Assembly (NCBI RefSeq): GCF_000422085.1
Contig: NC_021741.1
Span: 2,790,001 to 2,854,000 of the forward strand
From: Serratia liquefaciens ATCC 27592
GTDB lineage: Bacteria > Pseudomonadota > Gammaproteobacteria > Enterobacterales > Enterobacteriaceae
DNA length: 64,000 nucleotides
Reading direction: 5' to 3'
Every line of letters begins with the position of its first letter. The first letter of the stretch is position 1. Made by a program: the position numbers and the translations under genes. Below, piece after piece: positions 38,008 through 47,123 of this stretch. A model generated the notes under the pieces. That model worked only from the letters and a program-made list of their open reading frames with translations. It ran no database searches and was not told the DNA's origin.

Positions 38008-39711
38008 TTATGGGGCCGCGGCTGGTTCCGCCTGCTCCTTGCTTTGAATCAGCTTCAGTGCCAGGTACAAATCCGGTACCAGTATTAATTCCCGATCGCG
38101 TCCTACCCGGTTGATGCGGAACCAGCGCGTCAATTCGGTGCGTCGCCCTGCCAACACCAATTTAACGTTACGCTGTAACAAATCACGTTTCAACTCATCA
38201 ATTGCCGCCAGCACGCTGATATCGGCATGGGTAAAGCTGGCCACGGCGTCCACCACCACCCAACGCGGTTGAAACGGCGTGCTATCCACCAGGTTCAGGA
38301 TCCGTCGTTTGAAATACGCCACGTTGAAATAGGTCAACGGCGAGTTGAAGCGATACATCATCACCCCAGGCACCGGCTTGATGCCGTTATTGTTGCCCAT
38401 CGAGTGGATCATGCCTTCGTCATTGACGCCCAACAGCTGCTCCGTCGGGCGGAATACCGTGCGCAAGAACTGCATCAACCCCAGTAATACCGCCAGGCCA
38501 ATACCGCTGATTACCCCCACCAGCAGTACACAAAGGAAGGTAAACATCGCCAGCCTGAAGGCCTGCGCATTGCGGCGCCGCATGATCCAGATACCGCGAA
38601 TATCCAACAGCGACCAGGCGGCATACATCAGTACTACCCCCAGTCCTGCCACCGGAATAAACTGCAACGGAGCCATCAGAAACAGCAACACAAAGGCAAT
38701 CACCCCTGCCGCAATAATCGACACCAGTTGGCTCTTGCCACCGTTGGCGTCATTGACAGCCGTGCGCGAGTCAGCCCCGCTGATGGCGAAACCCTGCGAT
38801 AACGCCGAGACGATGTTCACCAGCCCCAGTGCGCGAAACTCCGCGTCCGCATTCACCTCATAGCCGTTCTTGGCCGCAAAGCTGCGGGCGGTCAGCATCA
38901 TGCTGACGAAGCTCACGACCGCCAGGTTAAGCGCCGGGATCACCATATCGCGCAGCAAGCCTGGCTGAAAATCCGGCCACTGCACGATCGGCAATACGTC
39001 GCTAAAACCGCCTACCGTCACTACGCCGTGCTGCTGCAGCCCACCGGCCCAGGTAACAAATGCCGCCAAAACGATGGCAAACAGCGGCGCCGGCCAGTTA
39101 GGCCGCCATTTTTTGAACCCGATCAGCGTAACCAGGGTCAGCAGCGAAACCGCCATGGTCAATACATCGCTGTGCATCAGATTGCCCGGTAAAGCGTAGA
39201 TTCGCTCGATCAACTGCGCCGGATGCACGCCGAAACCCAGTACCTTGCCAATCTGATCGACCATGATGGTAATAGCCACCCCGTTGAGCAGCCCGCTGAG
39301 TATCGGTCTGGAGAGCAAGTCAGCAAGTGCGCCCAGCTTGAAACGGCTGGCTAACAGACACCAGGCGCCCATCATCGCCGTCATCATGATGGTGAGCTGC
39401 CAGTGGCGCTCCATGTTGCCCGCCGCCAGCGGCGTCACCACGGCGGCAATGACCGCACAGGTTGCTGCATCCGGCCCGACAATGAGCTGGCGTGAGGAAC
39501 CGAAGAAGGCATAGGCAACCATCGGCAAAATACAGGAATAAAGCCCCACCACCGGACTAACCCCGGCCAATTCGGCATAAGCGATCGCCACCGGCAAGGC
39601 AACGGCAGCCACGGAAAGGCCGGCACGAATGTCCGGTTTAAGCCAACTGCGTTGATACCCTAATAAATGCGTCAAACCGGGCGTTAGCGCCTGGAGAGAT
39701 TTCCACTGCAT
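38008..39711 (-). CDS. SulP-family anion transporter
   Basis: 567 aa from MQWKSLQALTPG. The SulP signature region is DIRAGLSVAAVALPVAIAYAELAGVSPVVGLYS, followed by about 10-12 membrane segments and the internal motif SGADSRTAVNDANGGKSQL. The C-terminal STAS domain (about residues 430-555) contains VDAVASFTHADISVL. The family transports sulfate, bicarbonate or dicarboxylates; the substrate is not predictable here. The longer frame upstream of the chosen start is not used by relatives. Confidence 0.9.
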   Translation of the reverse strand: MQWKSLQALTPGLTHLLGYQRSWLKPDIRAGLSVAAVALPVAIAYAELAGVSPVVGLYSCILPMVAYAFFGSSRQLIVGPDAATCAVIAAVVTPLAAGNMERHWQLTIMMTAMMGAWCLLASRFKLGALADLLSRPILSGLLNGVAITIMVDQIGKVLGFGVHPAQLIERIYALPGNLMHSDVLTMAVSLLTLVTLIGFKKWRPNWPAPLFAIVLAAFVTWAGGLQQHGVVTVGGFSDVLPIVQWPDFQPGLLRDMVIPALNLAVVSFVSMMLTARSFAAKNGYEVNADAEFRALGLVNIVSALSQGFAISGADSRTAVNDANGGKSQLVSIIAAGVIAFVLLFLMAPLQFIPVAGLGVVLMYAAWSLLDIRGIWIMRRRNAQAFRLAMFTFLCVLLVGVISGIGLAVLLGLMQFLRTVFRPTEQLLGVNDEGMIHSMGNNNGIKPVPGVMMYRFNSPLTYFNVAYFKRRILNLVDSTPFQPRWVVVDAVASFTHADISVLAAIDELKRDLLQRNVKLVLAGRRTELTRWFRINRVGRDRELILVPDLYLALKLIQSKEQAEPAAAP

Positions 39712-39945
39712 AACCTGTTTTCCGTTATAAATTATCCGGCTATTATTGGGCGTATCATGCGATGCCAATGCCGCGCTGGCAATCCACACGCCGCGAACTC
39801 GCGACTTCAATCGTAAGTTTATGCAAATTCCTGCTTTCATGGCGGAAATCCGTTGGCCAAACGCCGATAATCAGCGCTTCCCAGCGGTACACAGAACCCG
39901 CCAAATCCGGTATAGTCGGCCGATGAACAGATGATGGATTGATTT

Positions 39946-40485
39946 ATGAAGCAGTTTCTTGATTTCCTCCCGCTAATTGTCTTTTTCGCCTTTTATAAGC
40001 TCTACGATATTTACGTGGCCTCTGGCGCGCTGATTGTCGCCACCGCCCTGGCGCTGGTGTTCACGTGGTTCAAGTACCGCAAAATCGAGAAGATGACGCT
40101 GATCACCTTCCTGATGGTGCTGGTGTTCGGCACCCTGACGTTGGTGTTCCATAACGATTTGTTTATCAAATGGAAAGTGACCATCATCTACACGCTGTTC
40201 GCGCTGGCGCTGCTGATCAGCCAACTGGTGCTCAAGAAGCCGTTGGTGCAGCGCATGCTGGGGAAAGAGCTGACGCTGCCGGATAAAGTCTGGAACAACC
40301 TCAATCTGGCCTGGGCGGTGTTCTTCCTGGTCTGCGGCCTGGCGAACATCTACGTCGCTTTCTGGCTGCCTCAAAGCGTTTGGGTCAATTTTAAGGTGTT
40401 CGGCCTGACCGCGCTGACGCTGGTATTTACCCTGCTAAGCGGTATTTATATTTATCGGCACATGCCGGAAGAACAGAAAAAATAG
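39946..40485 (+). CDS. yciB: YciB, septation-associated inner-membrane protein
   Basis: 179 aa, five hydrophobic spans, beginning [22 protein letters not shown], the family signature. E. coli YciB (IspZ family) interacts with divisome and elongasome proteins and affects envelope and membrane homeostasis. It is followed by a strong hairpin, then yciA, as in E. coli. Confidence 0.96.
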   Translation: MKQFLDFLPLIVFFAFYKLYDIYVASGALIVATALALVFTWFKYRKIEKMTLITFLMVLVFGTLTLVFHNDLFIKWKVTIIYTLFALALLISQLVLKKPLVQRMLGKELTLPDKVWNNLNLAWAVFFLVCGLANIYVAFWLPQSVWVNFKVFGLTALTLVFTLLSGIYIYRHMPEEQKK

Positions 40486-40500
40486 TTACAAAATTGTTAA

Positions 40501-40524
40501 TGCCCGTAGCCTTTGCTACGGGCA
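40501..40524 (+). terminator. Hairpin between yciB and yciA
   Basis: A perfect 10-bp stem TGCCCGTAGC/GCTACGGGCA with a CTTT loop. There is no T-run, so it may protect or partly terminate the yciB transcript. Confidence 0.6.
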
Positions 40525-40560
40525 GTATAGTGAAATCCCTTCTTTGATAAGCAGACAGCT

Positions 40561-40989
40561 ATGACTCAACAACGACCTTTACCCAGTGGCGAAATGGTGC
40601 TGCGCACGCTGGCGATGCCGGCTGATACCAACGCCAACGGTGATATTTTTGGCGGCTGGCTGATGTCGCAGATGGACATCGGCGGCGCTATTCAGGCAAA
40701 AGAAATTGCCGAGGGACGCGTAGTAACAGTACGCGTCGATGGTATGACCTTCCTGAAACCTGTCGCCGTGGGTGATGTGGTATGTTGCTATGCGCACTGT
40801 ATCCGTACCGGGCGCAGTTCTATCACCATCAATATCGAAGTGTGGGTCAAGAAAGTGTCCTCCGCCCCGATAGGCCAGCGTTATCGCGCAACCGAGGCAG
40901 TATTTACCTATGTCGCGGTGGACGATGAGGGCAATTCACGGGCCCTGCCCGACGGAAAAATGAATTTCCGTGTAGGTTTCGATGAATAA
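40561..40989 (+). CDS. yciA: YciA, acyl-CoA thioesterase
   Basis: 142 aa hotdog-fold thioesterase. LAMPADTNANGDIFGGWLMSQMD carries the catalytic Asn/Asp region. The family hydrolyses a broad range of acyl-CoAs as a hexamer and is feedback-inhibited by CoA. Cytosolic. Ends at a strong terminator. Confidence 0.95.
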   Translation: MTQQRPLPSGEMVLRTLAMPADTNANGDIFGGWLMSQMDIGGAIQAKEIAEGRVVTVRVDGMTFLKPVAVGDVVCCYAHCIRTGRSSITINIEVWVKKVSSAPIGQRYRATEAVFTYVAVDDEGNSRALPDGKMNFRVGFDE

Positions 40990-41017
40990 GCCGTAGCGAC
41001 AAAATTCGTTTTCAATT

Positions 41018-41046
41018 AGCCCGATGCATCCCATCGGGCTTTTTTA
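41018..41046 (+). terminator. yciA terminator
   Basis: AGCCCGATG/CATCGGGCT with a 5-nt loop and T6. Confidence 0.92.
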
Positions 41047-41237
41047 TTGCTGCTGATTAATCAACGCGTTTCAATAACGCCTTTTGGCGGTTAAAGGCCT
41101 GTATCTTGATTTTGCTTGTGTATAATCAACCGGGTACCCTCACGACGTGGGACGCCAGAGTCGGCCTATCGCTATCTTGGTCAGTGCTCCGCCTATCAAT
41201 TCATCTTGTGGCATAAAACTGAGGTTATAAGTAGAGA

Positions 41238-42263
41238 ATGGCTACCCTTAAAGACGTTGCACGCCATGCCGGTGTCTCTGTAACAACCGTATCTAACTTT
41301 ATTAATAATAAAAAAAAGCTAAAAGATGATACCCGGCAGAGCATTCTGGAAGCCATTCAGGCTACCGGCTACCGACACAATGCCTTGGCCGCCTCACTCA
41401 AGAAAAACTCTGCCAGTTTAAAAAGCATTGGCATCATTTCGATCGTCGACCAAAACCCCTTTTTCTCCGAGCTGTTTTTCAAGCTTGAAAATGAATGCTT
41501 CAAGCAGGACTTTACCGTTATCTCCTGCTTCCGCCATGCCGATAAAGAGGATTTGCATACCTACATTAATTTAATGTCGGGCCGCGTGGACGGCATCATC
41601 CTCATATCGTTGAAGCGCGACAAAATTGATACCGTAATCAAACAGATCCATGCGGTGCCGGTGGTGGCTATCGCTTTCGATATCGGTGATGTGATGAGTT
41701 TGTGCGGGGGTACAGAGTTCAATTTACATAATGAGACTGGCGGCTATATAGCAGGACGGTTCTTGCTGTCCAAAGGGCACAAAAAAATTGCCTGTGTGAC
41801 CGGGCCCGAAGCGTTAAAGACCACAACAAACCGTATCGCGGGTCTGAAAAAAGCACTGGGGGAATTTAACCTGCCTGAAGACTCCGTCGACTATATCGAA
41901 GGAAACTACACCTATCAGAGCGGCGTTGACGCCATGTATCAACTTTTCTCCTCCGCAGCGTTACCAACGGCCATTATCTGTCATAACGATTTAATGGCCA
42001 TTGGCGTACAGAATGCGGCGAATGAACTGGGCTTGAAGATCCCCAGGGAGCTTTCAGTCATGGGTTACGATGATATAGAAATGTCCAAATTGTCTTTCCC
42101 GTCACTCTCCACGGTTAGAATTCCTTTGGACGACATTGCTTACCAAGCCCTGGAAGGCCTGACCATGAAAATGTCTCATCCAGGGAGTAAAGCCATAATA
42201 TCAATAACACCTAGTCTGGTCGTCCGGGGATCGGTCAGTGAACCCGTCGATTTCGGAAAATGA
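41238..42263 (+). CDS. LacI-family transcriptional regulator
   Basis: 341 aa. The N-terminal HTH MATLKDVARHAGVSVTTVSNFIN and hinge helix HNALAASLKK are followed by a periplasmic-binding-protein-like sensor (about 62-335). It is convergent with the nucleoside hydrolase/MFS operon, ending 10 bp away, and probably represses it through the paired sites upstream of the transporter. The likely inducer is a nucleoside or ribose derivative; this is inference. The whole cassette is absent between yciA and tonB in E. coli. Confidence 0.9.
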   Translation: MATLKDVARHAGVSVTTVSNFINNKKKLKDDTRQSILEAIQATGYRHNALAASLKKNSASLKSIGIISIVDQNPFFSELFFKLENECFKQDFTVISCFRHADKEDLHTYINLMSGRVDGIILISLKRDKIDTVIKQIHAVPVVAIAFDIGDVMSLCGGTEFNLHNETGGYIAGRFLLSKGHKKIACVTGPEALKTTTNRIAGLKKALGEFNLPEDSVDYIEGNYTYQSGVDAMYQLFSSAALPTAIICHNDLMAIGVQNAANELGLKIPRELSVMGYDDIEMSKLSFPSLSTVRIPLDDIAYQALEGLTMKMSHPGSKAIISITPSLVVRGSVSEPVDFGK

Positions 42264-42273
42264 CGTTCAGAAA

Positions 42274-43242
42274 CTAAACCGTCGCCTTCTCCACCATGGT
42301 CGCCATATAGAGGTCAAGCACCCCCTGGTGATCAACCTGAACGCAAACACGTTGCTTCGGTTTCCTGCTCCACTCATCAATCGGGTAACGTTTCCCCCCC
42401 TCTTTAAGCAGGGTATGCCCGATGGCCGGCCCTTCAGTAATCACCCGTATAGCGCCGACTTTGACGTCGAACAGCTCAGGGGCAATCGCATAGGCAATGG
42501 CCGAAGAGTCGTGCACATAAAACCCTTCCATACCCACTTCCCGTTGATGAAAGTCCGCATAAAAGCGCGTTATGCGATAAATGAACTCACCGTATCGGGC
42601 TGAATCCAGACGTAGTCGATCAATATATTCGCCGGTCATTACCGTTTGCTGAGTAACGTCCAGCCCAACGACAGTCACCGGCCAGTCAGCGGTAATGACC
42701 CTATCGGCCGCATGCGGGTCGCCGATGATATTGGCTTCCGCGAAGGGAGTCACATTGCCCGTATGGCCGTTATGGCCAAATGCTCCGCCCATCACAATCA
42801 CCTCTTTGACCTGGCCGGCAATGCTGGGATCCTTTTCAACCGCCAAGGCCAGATTGGTTAACCTGCCGACGGCGATTAAGGTAATCTCGCCCGGATGGGC
42901 TTTTACGCTATCGATAATGTAGTCATGAGCCGCTCGCTTATCGATGCCGTGATACTCCCCCGCAGGAATATCTATATCCCCCAATCCATTTAACCCATGG
43001 ACAAAAGTGGTTGGCTCACCCGCCGCGACGACCAGCGGAGTATCTGCACCCATCGCAACATCCGCAGTCAGACCAAACCGCTGCTTTAGATACAGCGCAT
43101 TTCTGGTGGCATTCTCGATAGTCGCATTGCCAAAAACGGTGGTAATCCCCATCAGCTCTATCTCTGAACTGGCATGTGCCAGCAGCATCGCCATGCTGTC
43201 GTCAATGCCGGGATCCGTATCAAAAATGACTTTTCTCTTCAT
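42274..43242 (-). CDS. Nucleoside hydrolase (inosine-uridine preferring type)
   Basis: 322 aa. The metal/ribose motif IFDTDPGIDDSMAML is at the N-terminus; VIVMGGAFGHNGHTGNVTPFAEANI and VHDSSAIAYAI complete the active site. Cleaves ribonucleosides to base and ribose. Its start overlaps the transporter stop by 4 bp (ATGA), so it is translationally coupled to uptake. Exact substrate unknown. Confidence 0.95.
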   Translation of the reverse strand: MKRKVIFDTDPGIDDSMAMLLAHASSEIELMGITTVFGNATIENATRNALYLKQRFGLTADVAMGADTPLVVAAGEPTTFVHGLNGLGDIDIPAGEYHGIDKRAAHDYIIDSVKAHPGEITLIAVGRLTNLALAVEKDPSIAGQVKEVIVMGGAFGHNGHTGNVTPFAEANIIGDPHAADRVITADWPVTVVGLDVTQQTVMTGEYIDRLRLDSARYGEFIYRITRFYADFHQREVGMEGFYVHDSSAIAYAIAPELFDVKVGAIRVITEGPAIGHTLLKEGGKRYPIDEWSRKPKQRVCVQVDHQGVLDLYMATMVEKATV

Positions 43243-44450
43243 GAATATATTTCCTTTGTGGATTTGGTGTTTTCAATCTTCTCGAGTATCAGACAGGCAA
43301 CAATGGCGATACAGACGGCGGTAAAGCCCAAGACGGTCATGACCATCGCGCTGGCCACCCCGAACCGATCAACGATGGCGGCAGACAAAGCCGGAGAAAT
43401 CGTGCTGCCCACGGTTCCGCACGTCAGTAAAAAGGTAACCAGCACGGCCGGAGAATTTTTCACCTGTTGAGAGCCAACGGAAATGCCTAATTTATAGACG
43501 CACGAGGTCAGAAAACCGAAGCCCAGGGTGAGAGTCAGGAATACCCTTGGGTTGTGAGTTATGCTCAAGTAAAAGGTCACCAGGATCGCAATGATAGAGA
43601 CCGCCACTAACATGACCCGTGCGGGGATTTTATTCACCAGTATGGCTGCGGTGATCAATCCAAACACGGATGGCCCCCAATAGTTGCCCACCGCCGCACC
43701 CGATTCCACCGCGGACAAACCAAACGCCTGCTGCAAGTAACTGGGCGACCAGGTCAGGAAAGTGCTCTGAGCAAACAGGTAAACACCGAGCGCAAACCCC
43801 ATTAAAACCACTCTGGGGGTCATCACCTCTTTCCAGTTAAACCTGGCGCCTGGGGTGTTTGCTTTATCGGCTTCGGCCAAATCCCCTTTCGGATATTTCA
43901 ATATAAAGGTGCTGATAAACACCAGCGCGGCAATCACACCCGCCAGTCCGTAGGCGGTAGTCCATTGCATATTGGCCGCAATGATCATTGTCGCCATCGA
44001 GGGAAAGATAAAACCGGAAGCGCTAAAGGCACAATCAGTGGCGATAAAGGCAGAAGCGCGTTTGTTTTCGTTGAAAACTTTGGAGATAAGCACTGCGCCG
44101 CCCGACAAACCGGTACCGCAACAGGTGCCCAAAACAAAAAGATAGAACGAAACAACAAACGGATTTCTGACATCCAGAAACACCAATGCGGCCAGAACAA
44201 CCAGGAAAATGGCATAGGTGACGCGCAGGATGTGACGGATCTCAAATCGAGAATACACCGCCATCGAGATGAACGTTCCCAAAAGCGTGCCACCGGTCAG
44301 GTAAGAAAACATCGCCGCGGCGTCCGTGATGCCCATACCCAGATAAACTGACATCGGTTTAATAACAATGCCTATCTGAGTGAGGAGACCCGCCATCACC
44401 ATATAGGTCATAAATGAGACAGACAGTAAGCTGGCTTGGTAAGAACTCAT
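43239..44450 (-). CDS. TsgA-like MFS transporter
   Basis: 403 aa with about 12 membrane segments. The C-terminal stretch LGFGFLTSCVYKLGISVGSQQ and LLTCGTVGSTISPAL resembles TsgA of the MFS. The pairing with a nucleoside hydrolase suggests nucleoside import, but that is inference. It is the first gene of the operon; twin LacI-type sites lie 13-35 bp and 208-230 bp upstream of its start. Confidence 0.88.
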   Translation of the reverse strand: MSSYQASLLSVSFMTYMVMAGLLTQIGIVIKPMSVYLGMGITDAAAMFSYLTGGTLLGTFISMAVYSRFEIRHILRVTYAIFLVVLAALVFLDVRNPFVVSFYLFVLGTCCGTGLSGGAVLISKVFNENKRASAFIATDCAFSASGFIFPSMATMIIAANMQWTTAYGLAGVIAALVFISTFILKYPKGDLAEADKANTPGARFNWKEVMTPRVVLMGFALGVYLFAQSTFLTWSPSYLQQAFGLSAVESGAAVGNYWGPSVFGLITAAILVNKIPARVMLVAVSIIAILVTFYLSITHNPRVFLTLTLGFGFLTSCVYKLGISVGSQQVKNSPAVLVTFLLTCGTVGSTISPALSAAIVDRFGVASAMVMTVLGFTAVCIAIVACLILEKIENTKSTKEIYS

Positions 44451-44462
44451 GGTTTTCCCCGA

Positions 44463-44485
44463 AAAGGTTTAACGTTACACCATTT
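44463..44485 (-). promoter_or_regulatory. LacI-type operator copy 1
   Basis: Contains the near-palindrome TTAACGTTA with central CG. Identical to 44658-44680 except one base, over 23 bp. Confidence 0.65.
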
Positions 44486-44657
44486 CATTTTGTTTTATGT
44501 GCCGAAAAGTTGAAGTGATCGGGTCCACAATTAAGTTAAATGAGCGTTAATGTTGCGTGAAGTGAGAGGGCGATCGGCTTTTGTTCAATAAATCAGGTTG
44601 AGGTGCGTGTTTCACTGTCAGGCGCAGTGAGGCAGGTTTTCTCTAGCAGAGACTTAT

Positions 44658-44680
44658 AAAGGTTTATCGTTACACCATTT
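44658..44680 (-). promoter_or_regulatory. LacI-type operator copy 2
   Basis: Second copy (TTATCGTTA core) 195 bp from the first, same orientation. Spacing suits looping by a tetrameric repressor. Between them lies the likely transporter promoter; no gene occupies 44451-44787. Confidence 0.6.
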
Positions 44681-44735
44681 AGCTTCAATAAGACGTATTG
44701 CAGGATTAAGGCAACGCATAGCGAATTTCAGGCAG

Positions 44736-44762
44736 CAAAAAGGGCCGCCGAAGCGACCCTTG
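44736..44762 (-). terminator. tonB terminator
   Basis: On the minus strand AAGGGTCGC-TTCG-GCGGCCCTT followed by T5; UUCG tetraloop. Confidence 0.88.
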
Positions 44763-44787
44763 TCTTTAATTAACCCTAACCTGTCGG

Positions 44788-45534
44788 TCAGTTCATTTCC
44801 GTGGTGCCGTTAATTTTAAAGCGAATATTCACGGTACGATCTTTCGCTTCTTTGGCTTCATAACGCCACTTACGCATTGCCTGCTTCACTTCACGCTCGA
44901 ACATATTGCGCGGTTCCGCAGACAGAATACGCACGTTGCTCACACGGCCGTCGCTGTCGATATCGAACTGTACCCGTACATTGCCTTCAATCTGCAATGC
45001 TCTGGCACGCGGCGGATAAATCGGATCGACACGGCTGAGCGCCCTCGGTGCCACATCACGCGAATTACCCGCCACCGGGGCTGACGGTGCCTGCTTAACT
45101 GGCGCTTTGTCGATAGGCTTGGCCGGCTGGTTATTTTCAAACGGCGAAGGCTCACGCGGCTCAGTTTTCTGCGGTTCACGCTTGACCGTTTTTTCAACCT
45201 TCGGCTTAGGTTTTGGCTTCGGTTTGGGTTTTACCGGCTCAGGTTTCAGTATTGCCTTCGGCGGCGGCTCCGGGATCGGTTCTGGTTCCGGCTCGGGTTC
45301 AGGCTCCACCTGCGGTTCTGGCTCCGGCTCGGCCGGCGCAGGAGGTGGCGGCTCCGCCATCGCGGCGGTATTGACCATCATGACGCTGATTGGCGCATCT
45401 TCAGGTTTCGGCAACTCCATCACTTCTTTGACAGAAGCATAGAGCAGACCCGCCACCAGGGCGCTATGTAAGCCAACGGACAGGACAATCGGCACGGACA
45501 AACGGCGATTAAGGAACATCTTTTTTAGCGGCAT
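44788..45534 (-). CDS. tonB: TonB, energy-transducing periplasm-spanning protein
   Basis: 248 aa. An N-terminal signal-anchor (about residues 13-32, with [11 protein letters not shown] including the functional Ser/His) is followed by a long Pro-Glu and Pro-Lys repeat (about residues 60-125) that spans the periplasm. The C-terminal domain contains [16 protein letters not shown] and the Q160-region-like PIYP motif that contacts TonB boxes. Couples proton motive force (with ExbBD) to outer-membrane receptors. A possible Fur site lies upstream. Confidence 0.97.
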   Translation of the reverse strand: MPLKKMFLNRRLSVPIVLSVGLHSALVAGLLYASVKEVMELPKPEDAPISVMMVNTAAMAEPPPPAPAEPEPEPQVEPEPEPEPEPIPEPPPKAILKPEPVKPKPKPKPKPKVEKTVKREPQKTEPREPSPFENNQPAKPIDKAPVKQAPSAPVAGNSRDVAPRALSRVDPIYPPRARALQIEGNVRVQFDIDSDGRVSNVRILSAEPRNMFEREVKQAMRKWRYEAKEAKDRTVNIRFKINGTTEMN

Positions 45535-45575
45535 AATGATTCTGTTTCCTCTGGTTCGCCAAGTTTAAATGCAAA

Positions 45576-45590
45576 TAGCAATCATATTCA
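45576..45590 (-). promoter_or_regulatory. Possible Fur site upstream of tonB
   Basis: TAGCAATCATATTCA matches about 10 of 14 positions of the 7-1-7 Fur motif. It lies about 45 bp upstream of the start. TonB is iron-repressed in relatives. Confidence 0.45.
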
Positions 45591-45772
45591 ATAACGAATG
45601 GCAAACTATCGCTCTAATCGTCGTTATTCATCGCTAAAACCTGCAAACTCATGGGGATATTAACCTTTCATTTGCCTTTTCACCGAGGCTTTTACACGCT
45701 TCATTAACCTGATTTACCGCCGCCAAGAAGCAAAAAACCCGCCGTAGCGGGTTATTCGTTATCAATGTGGTG

Positions 45773-46426
45773 TTATTCTTCATCGCCGTAATACAGCACG
45801 CCCAGTTTGATCAACGGCCGGCCCTGTGCTTTGCGGTGCAGGTTGGTGTCACGAAGTGAATAAACGCAACCGCAGTACTCCTGTTGATAGAAGCGCTCAC
45901 GCTTGCTGATGTCGATCATCCGCGAGGCACCGCCTTTTTTACGCCAGTTGTAATCCCAGTACTCAAGATCCGGGTATTTTTCTGCCGCACGCACGCCGCA
46001 GTCGGTGATTTGCTGCATATTCTTCCAGCGGGAGATGCCCAGCGAACTGGAAATGGTATCGTAGCCATTTTCGTGCGCATACAGCGCGGTACGTTCGAAA
46101 CGCATGTCGAAACACATGGTGCAACGGATGCCGCGCTCGGGTTCATGCTCCATCCCTTTGGCGCGAGCAAACCAGTTATCGGTATCGTAATCGGCGTCAA
46201 TAATGGGTACACCATGCTGCTCGGCAAAACGGATGTTCTCGTCTTTACGCAGCAGGTATTCCTTTTGCGGATGGATGTTCGGGTTATAGAAGAAAATGGC
46301 GTACTCGATGCCGGAGGCTTGAATGGCTTCCATCACCTCACCGGAACAGGGAGCACAGCAGGAGTGCAGCAGCAGTTTGCTTTTGCCCTCGGGCAAGTTG
46401 AGTTTCTCTCTAACCAGTTCCGTCAT
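45773..46426 (-). CDS. queH: QueH, epoxyqueuosine reductase (DUF208)
   Basis: 217 aa. The cysteine set [12 protein letters not shown] (N-terminus), [16 protein letters not shown] (middle) and [12 protein letters not shown] (C-terminus) is the pattern of QueH, which reduces epoxyqueuosine to queuosine in tRNA using a [4Fe-4S] cluster. It is a non-orthologous replacement for QueG. Monocistronic, between tonB and yciI; it is not in this position in E. coli. Confidence 0.9.
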   Translation of the reverse strand: MTELVREKLNLPEGKSKLLLHSCCAPCSGEVMEAIQASGIEYAIFFYNPNIHPQKEYLLRKDENIRFAEQHGVPIIDADYDTDNWFARAKGMEHEPERGIRCTMCFDMRFERTALYAHENGYDTISSSLGISRWKNMQQITDCGVRAAEKYPDLEYWDYNWRKKGGASRMIDISKRERFYQQEYCGCVYSLRDTNLHRKAQGRPLIKLGVLYYGDEE

Positions 46427-46606
46427 TTCTCTACCTCACAAACCTTGTCCGATGAATCGCGCGGCCGCACTATACGAATAAACACTAGCGGCTTCAAGGC
46501 ATAAGCGCCAGCCGTGGCTAAATTCCAGCGGGCGGGCATTCCCTTGTATCGTCTTTTGCGCTACTTTAAATTTACCGTTCTATAGCAATGATTTTAAAGG
46601 TGAAAC

Positions 46607-46903
46607 ATGCTTTATCTGATCTACGCGCAAGACGTCCCCAACTCATTGGAAAACCGCCTGTCGGTACGCCCCGCGCACCTGGCGCGCCTGCAGGCACTGC
46701 GTGATGCGGGCCGTTTGGTGGTTGCCGGCCCCAACCCCGCCATCGACAGTAACGATCCGGGCAGCGCCGGTTTCAGCGGCTCCACTGTTATTGCGGAGTT
46801 CGCCTCGCTGGCGGACGCACAAGCCTGGGCTGAACAAGATCCCTACGTCGCCGCCGGCGTTTATGGTGACGTAACGGTCAAACCGTTCAAACAGGTGTTC
46901 TAG
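46607..46903 (+). CDS. yciI: YciI, YCII-family small protein
   Basis: 98 aa. [28 protein letters not shown] with His and the ferredoxin-like fold; [12 protein letters not shown] near the end. Related to muconolactone-isomerase-type folds; function unproven. Follows the E. coli tonB-yciI order. Ends with a CCCACTGA/TCAGTGGG hairpin (46916-46939). Confidence 0.95.
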   Translation: MLYLIYAQDVPNSLENRLSVRPAHLARLQALRDAGRLVVAGPNPAIDSNDPGSAGFSGSTVIAEFASLADAQAWAEQDPYVAAGVYGDVTVKPFKQVF

Positions 46904-46915
46904 CGCGAAGACAGC

Positions 46916-46939
46916 CCACTGAACTCCCCCTCAGTGGGT
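46916..46939 (+). terminator. Hairpin after yciI
   Basis: CCCACTGA pairs with TCAGTGGG (8-nt loop); weak T tail. Confidence 0.55.
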
Positions 46940-47077
46940 TGTGACCACAAAGCATGGCCGGCTACGCCGACGATTGGCCTTACGTATATATCTCCTTCTT
47001 GGTTTAGCCTTGACTGGCACAACGACCTTCACCTTTCACGCTATTGTGCATGATGCGATGCGCTCATAGACTCTGGT

Positions 47078-47097
47078 TACTGTATATAAATACAGTA
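47078..47097 (+). promoter_or_regulatory. LexA (SOS) box before tailspike-like gene
   Basis: TACTGTATATAAATACAGTA differs at one position from the ideal TACTGTATATATATACAGTA, and CTGT-N8-ACAG is exact. It lies 26 bp before the ATG. The only gene it could control directly is the following one. Confidence 0.88.
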
Positions 47098-47123
47098 ATT
47101 CCAATTTTCCCTATGAGGATCAA

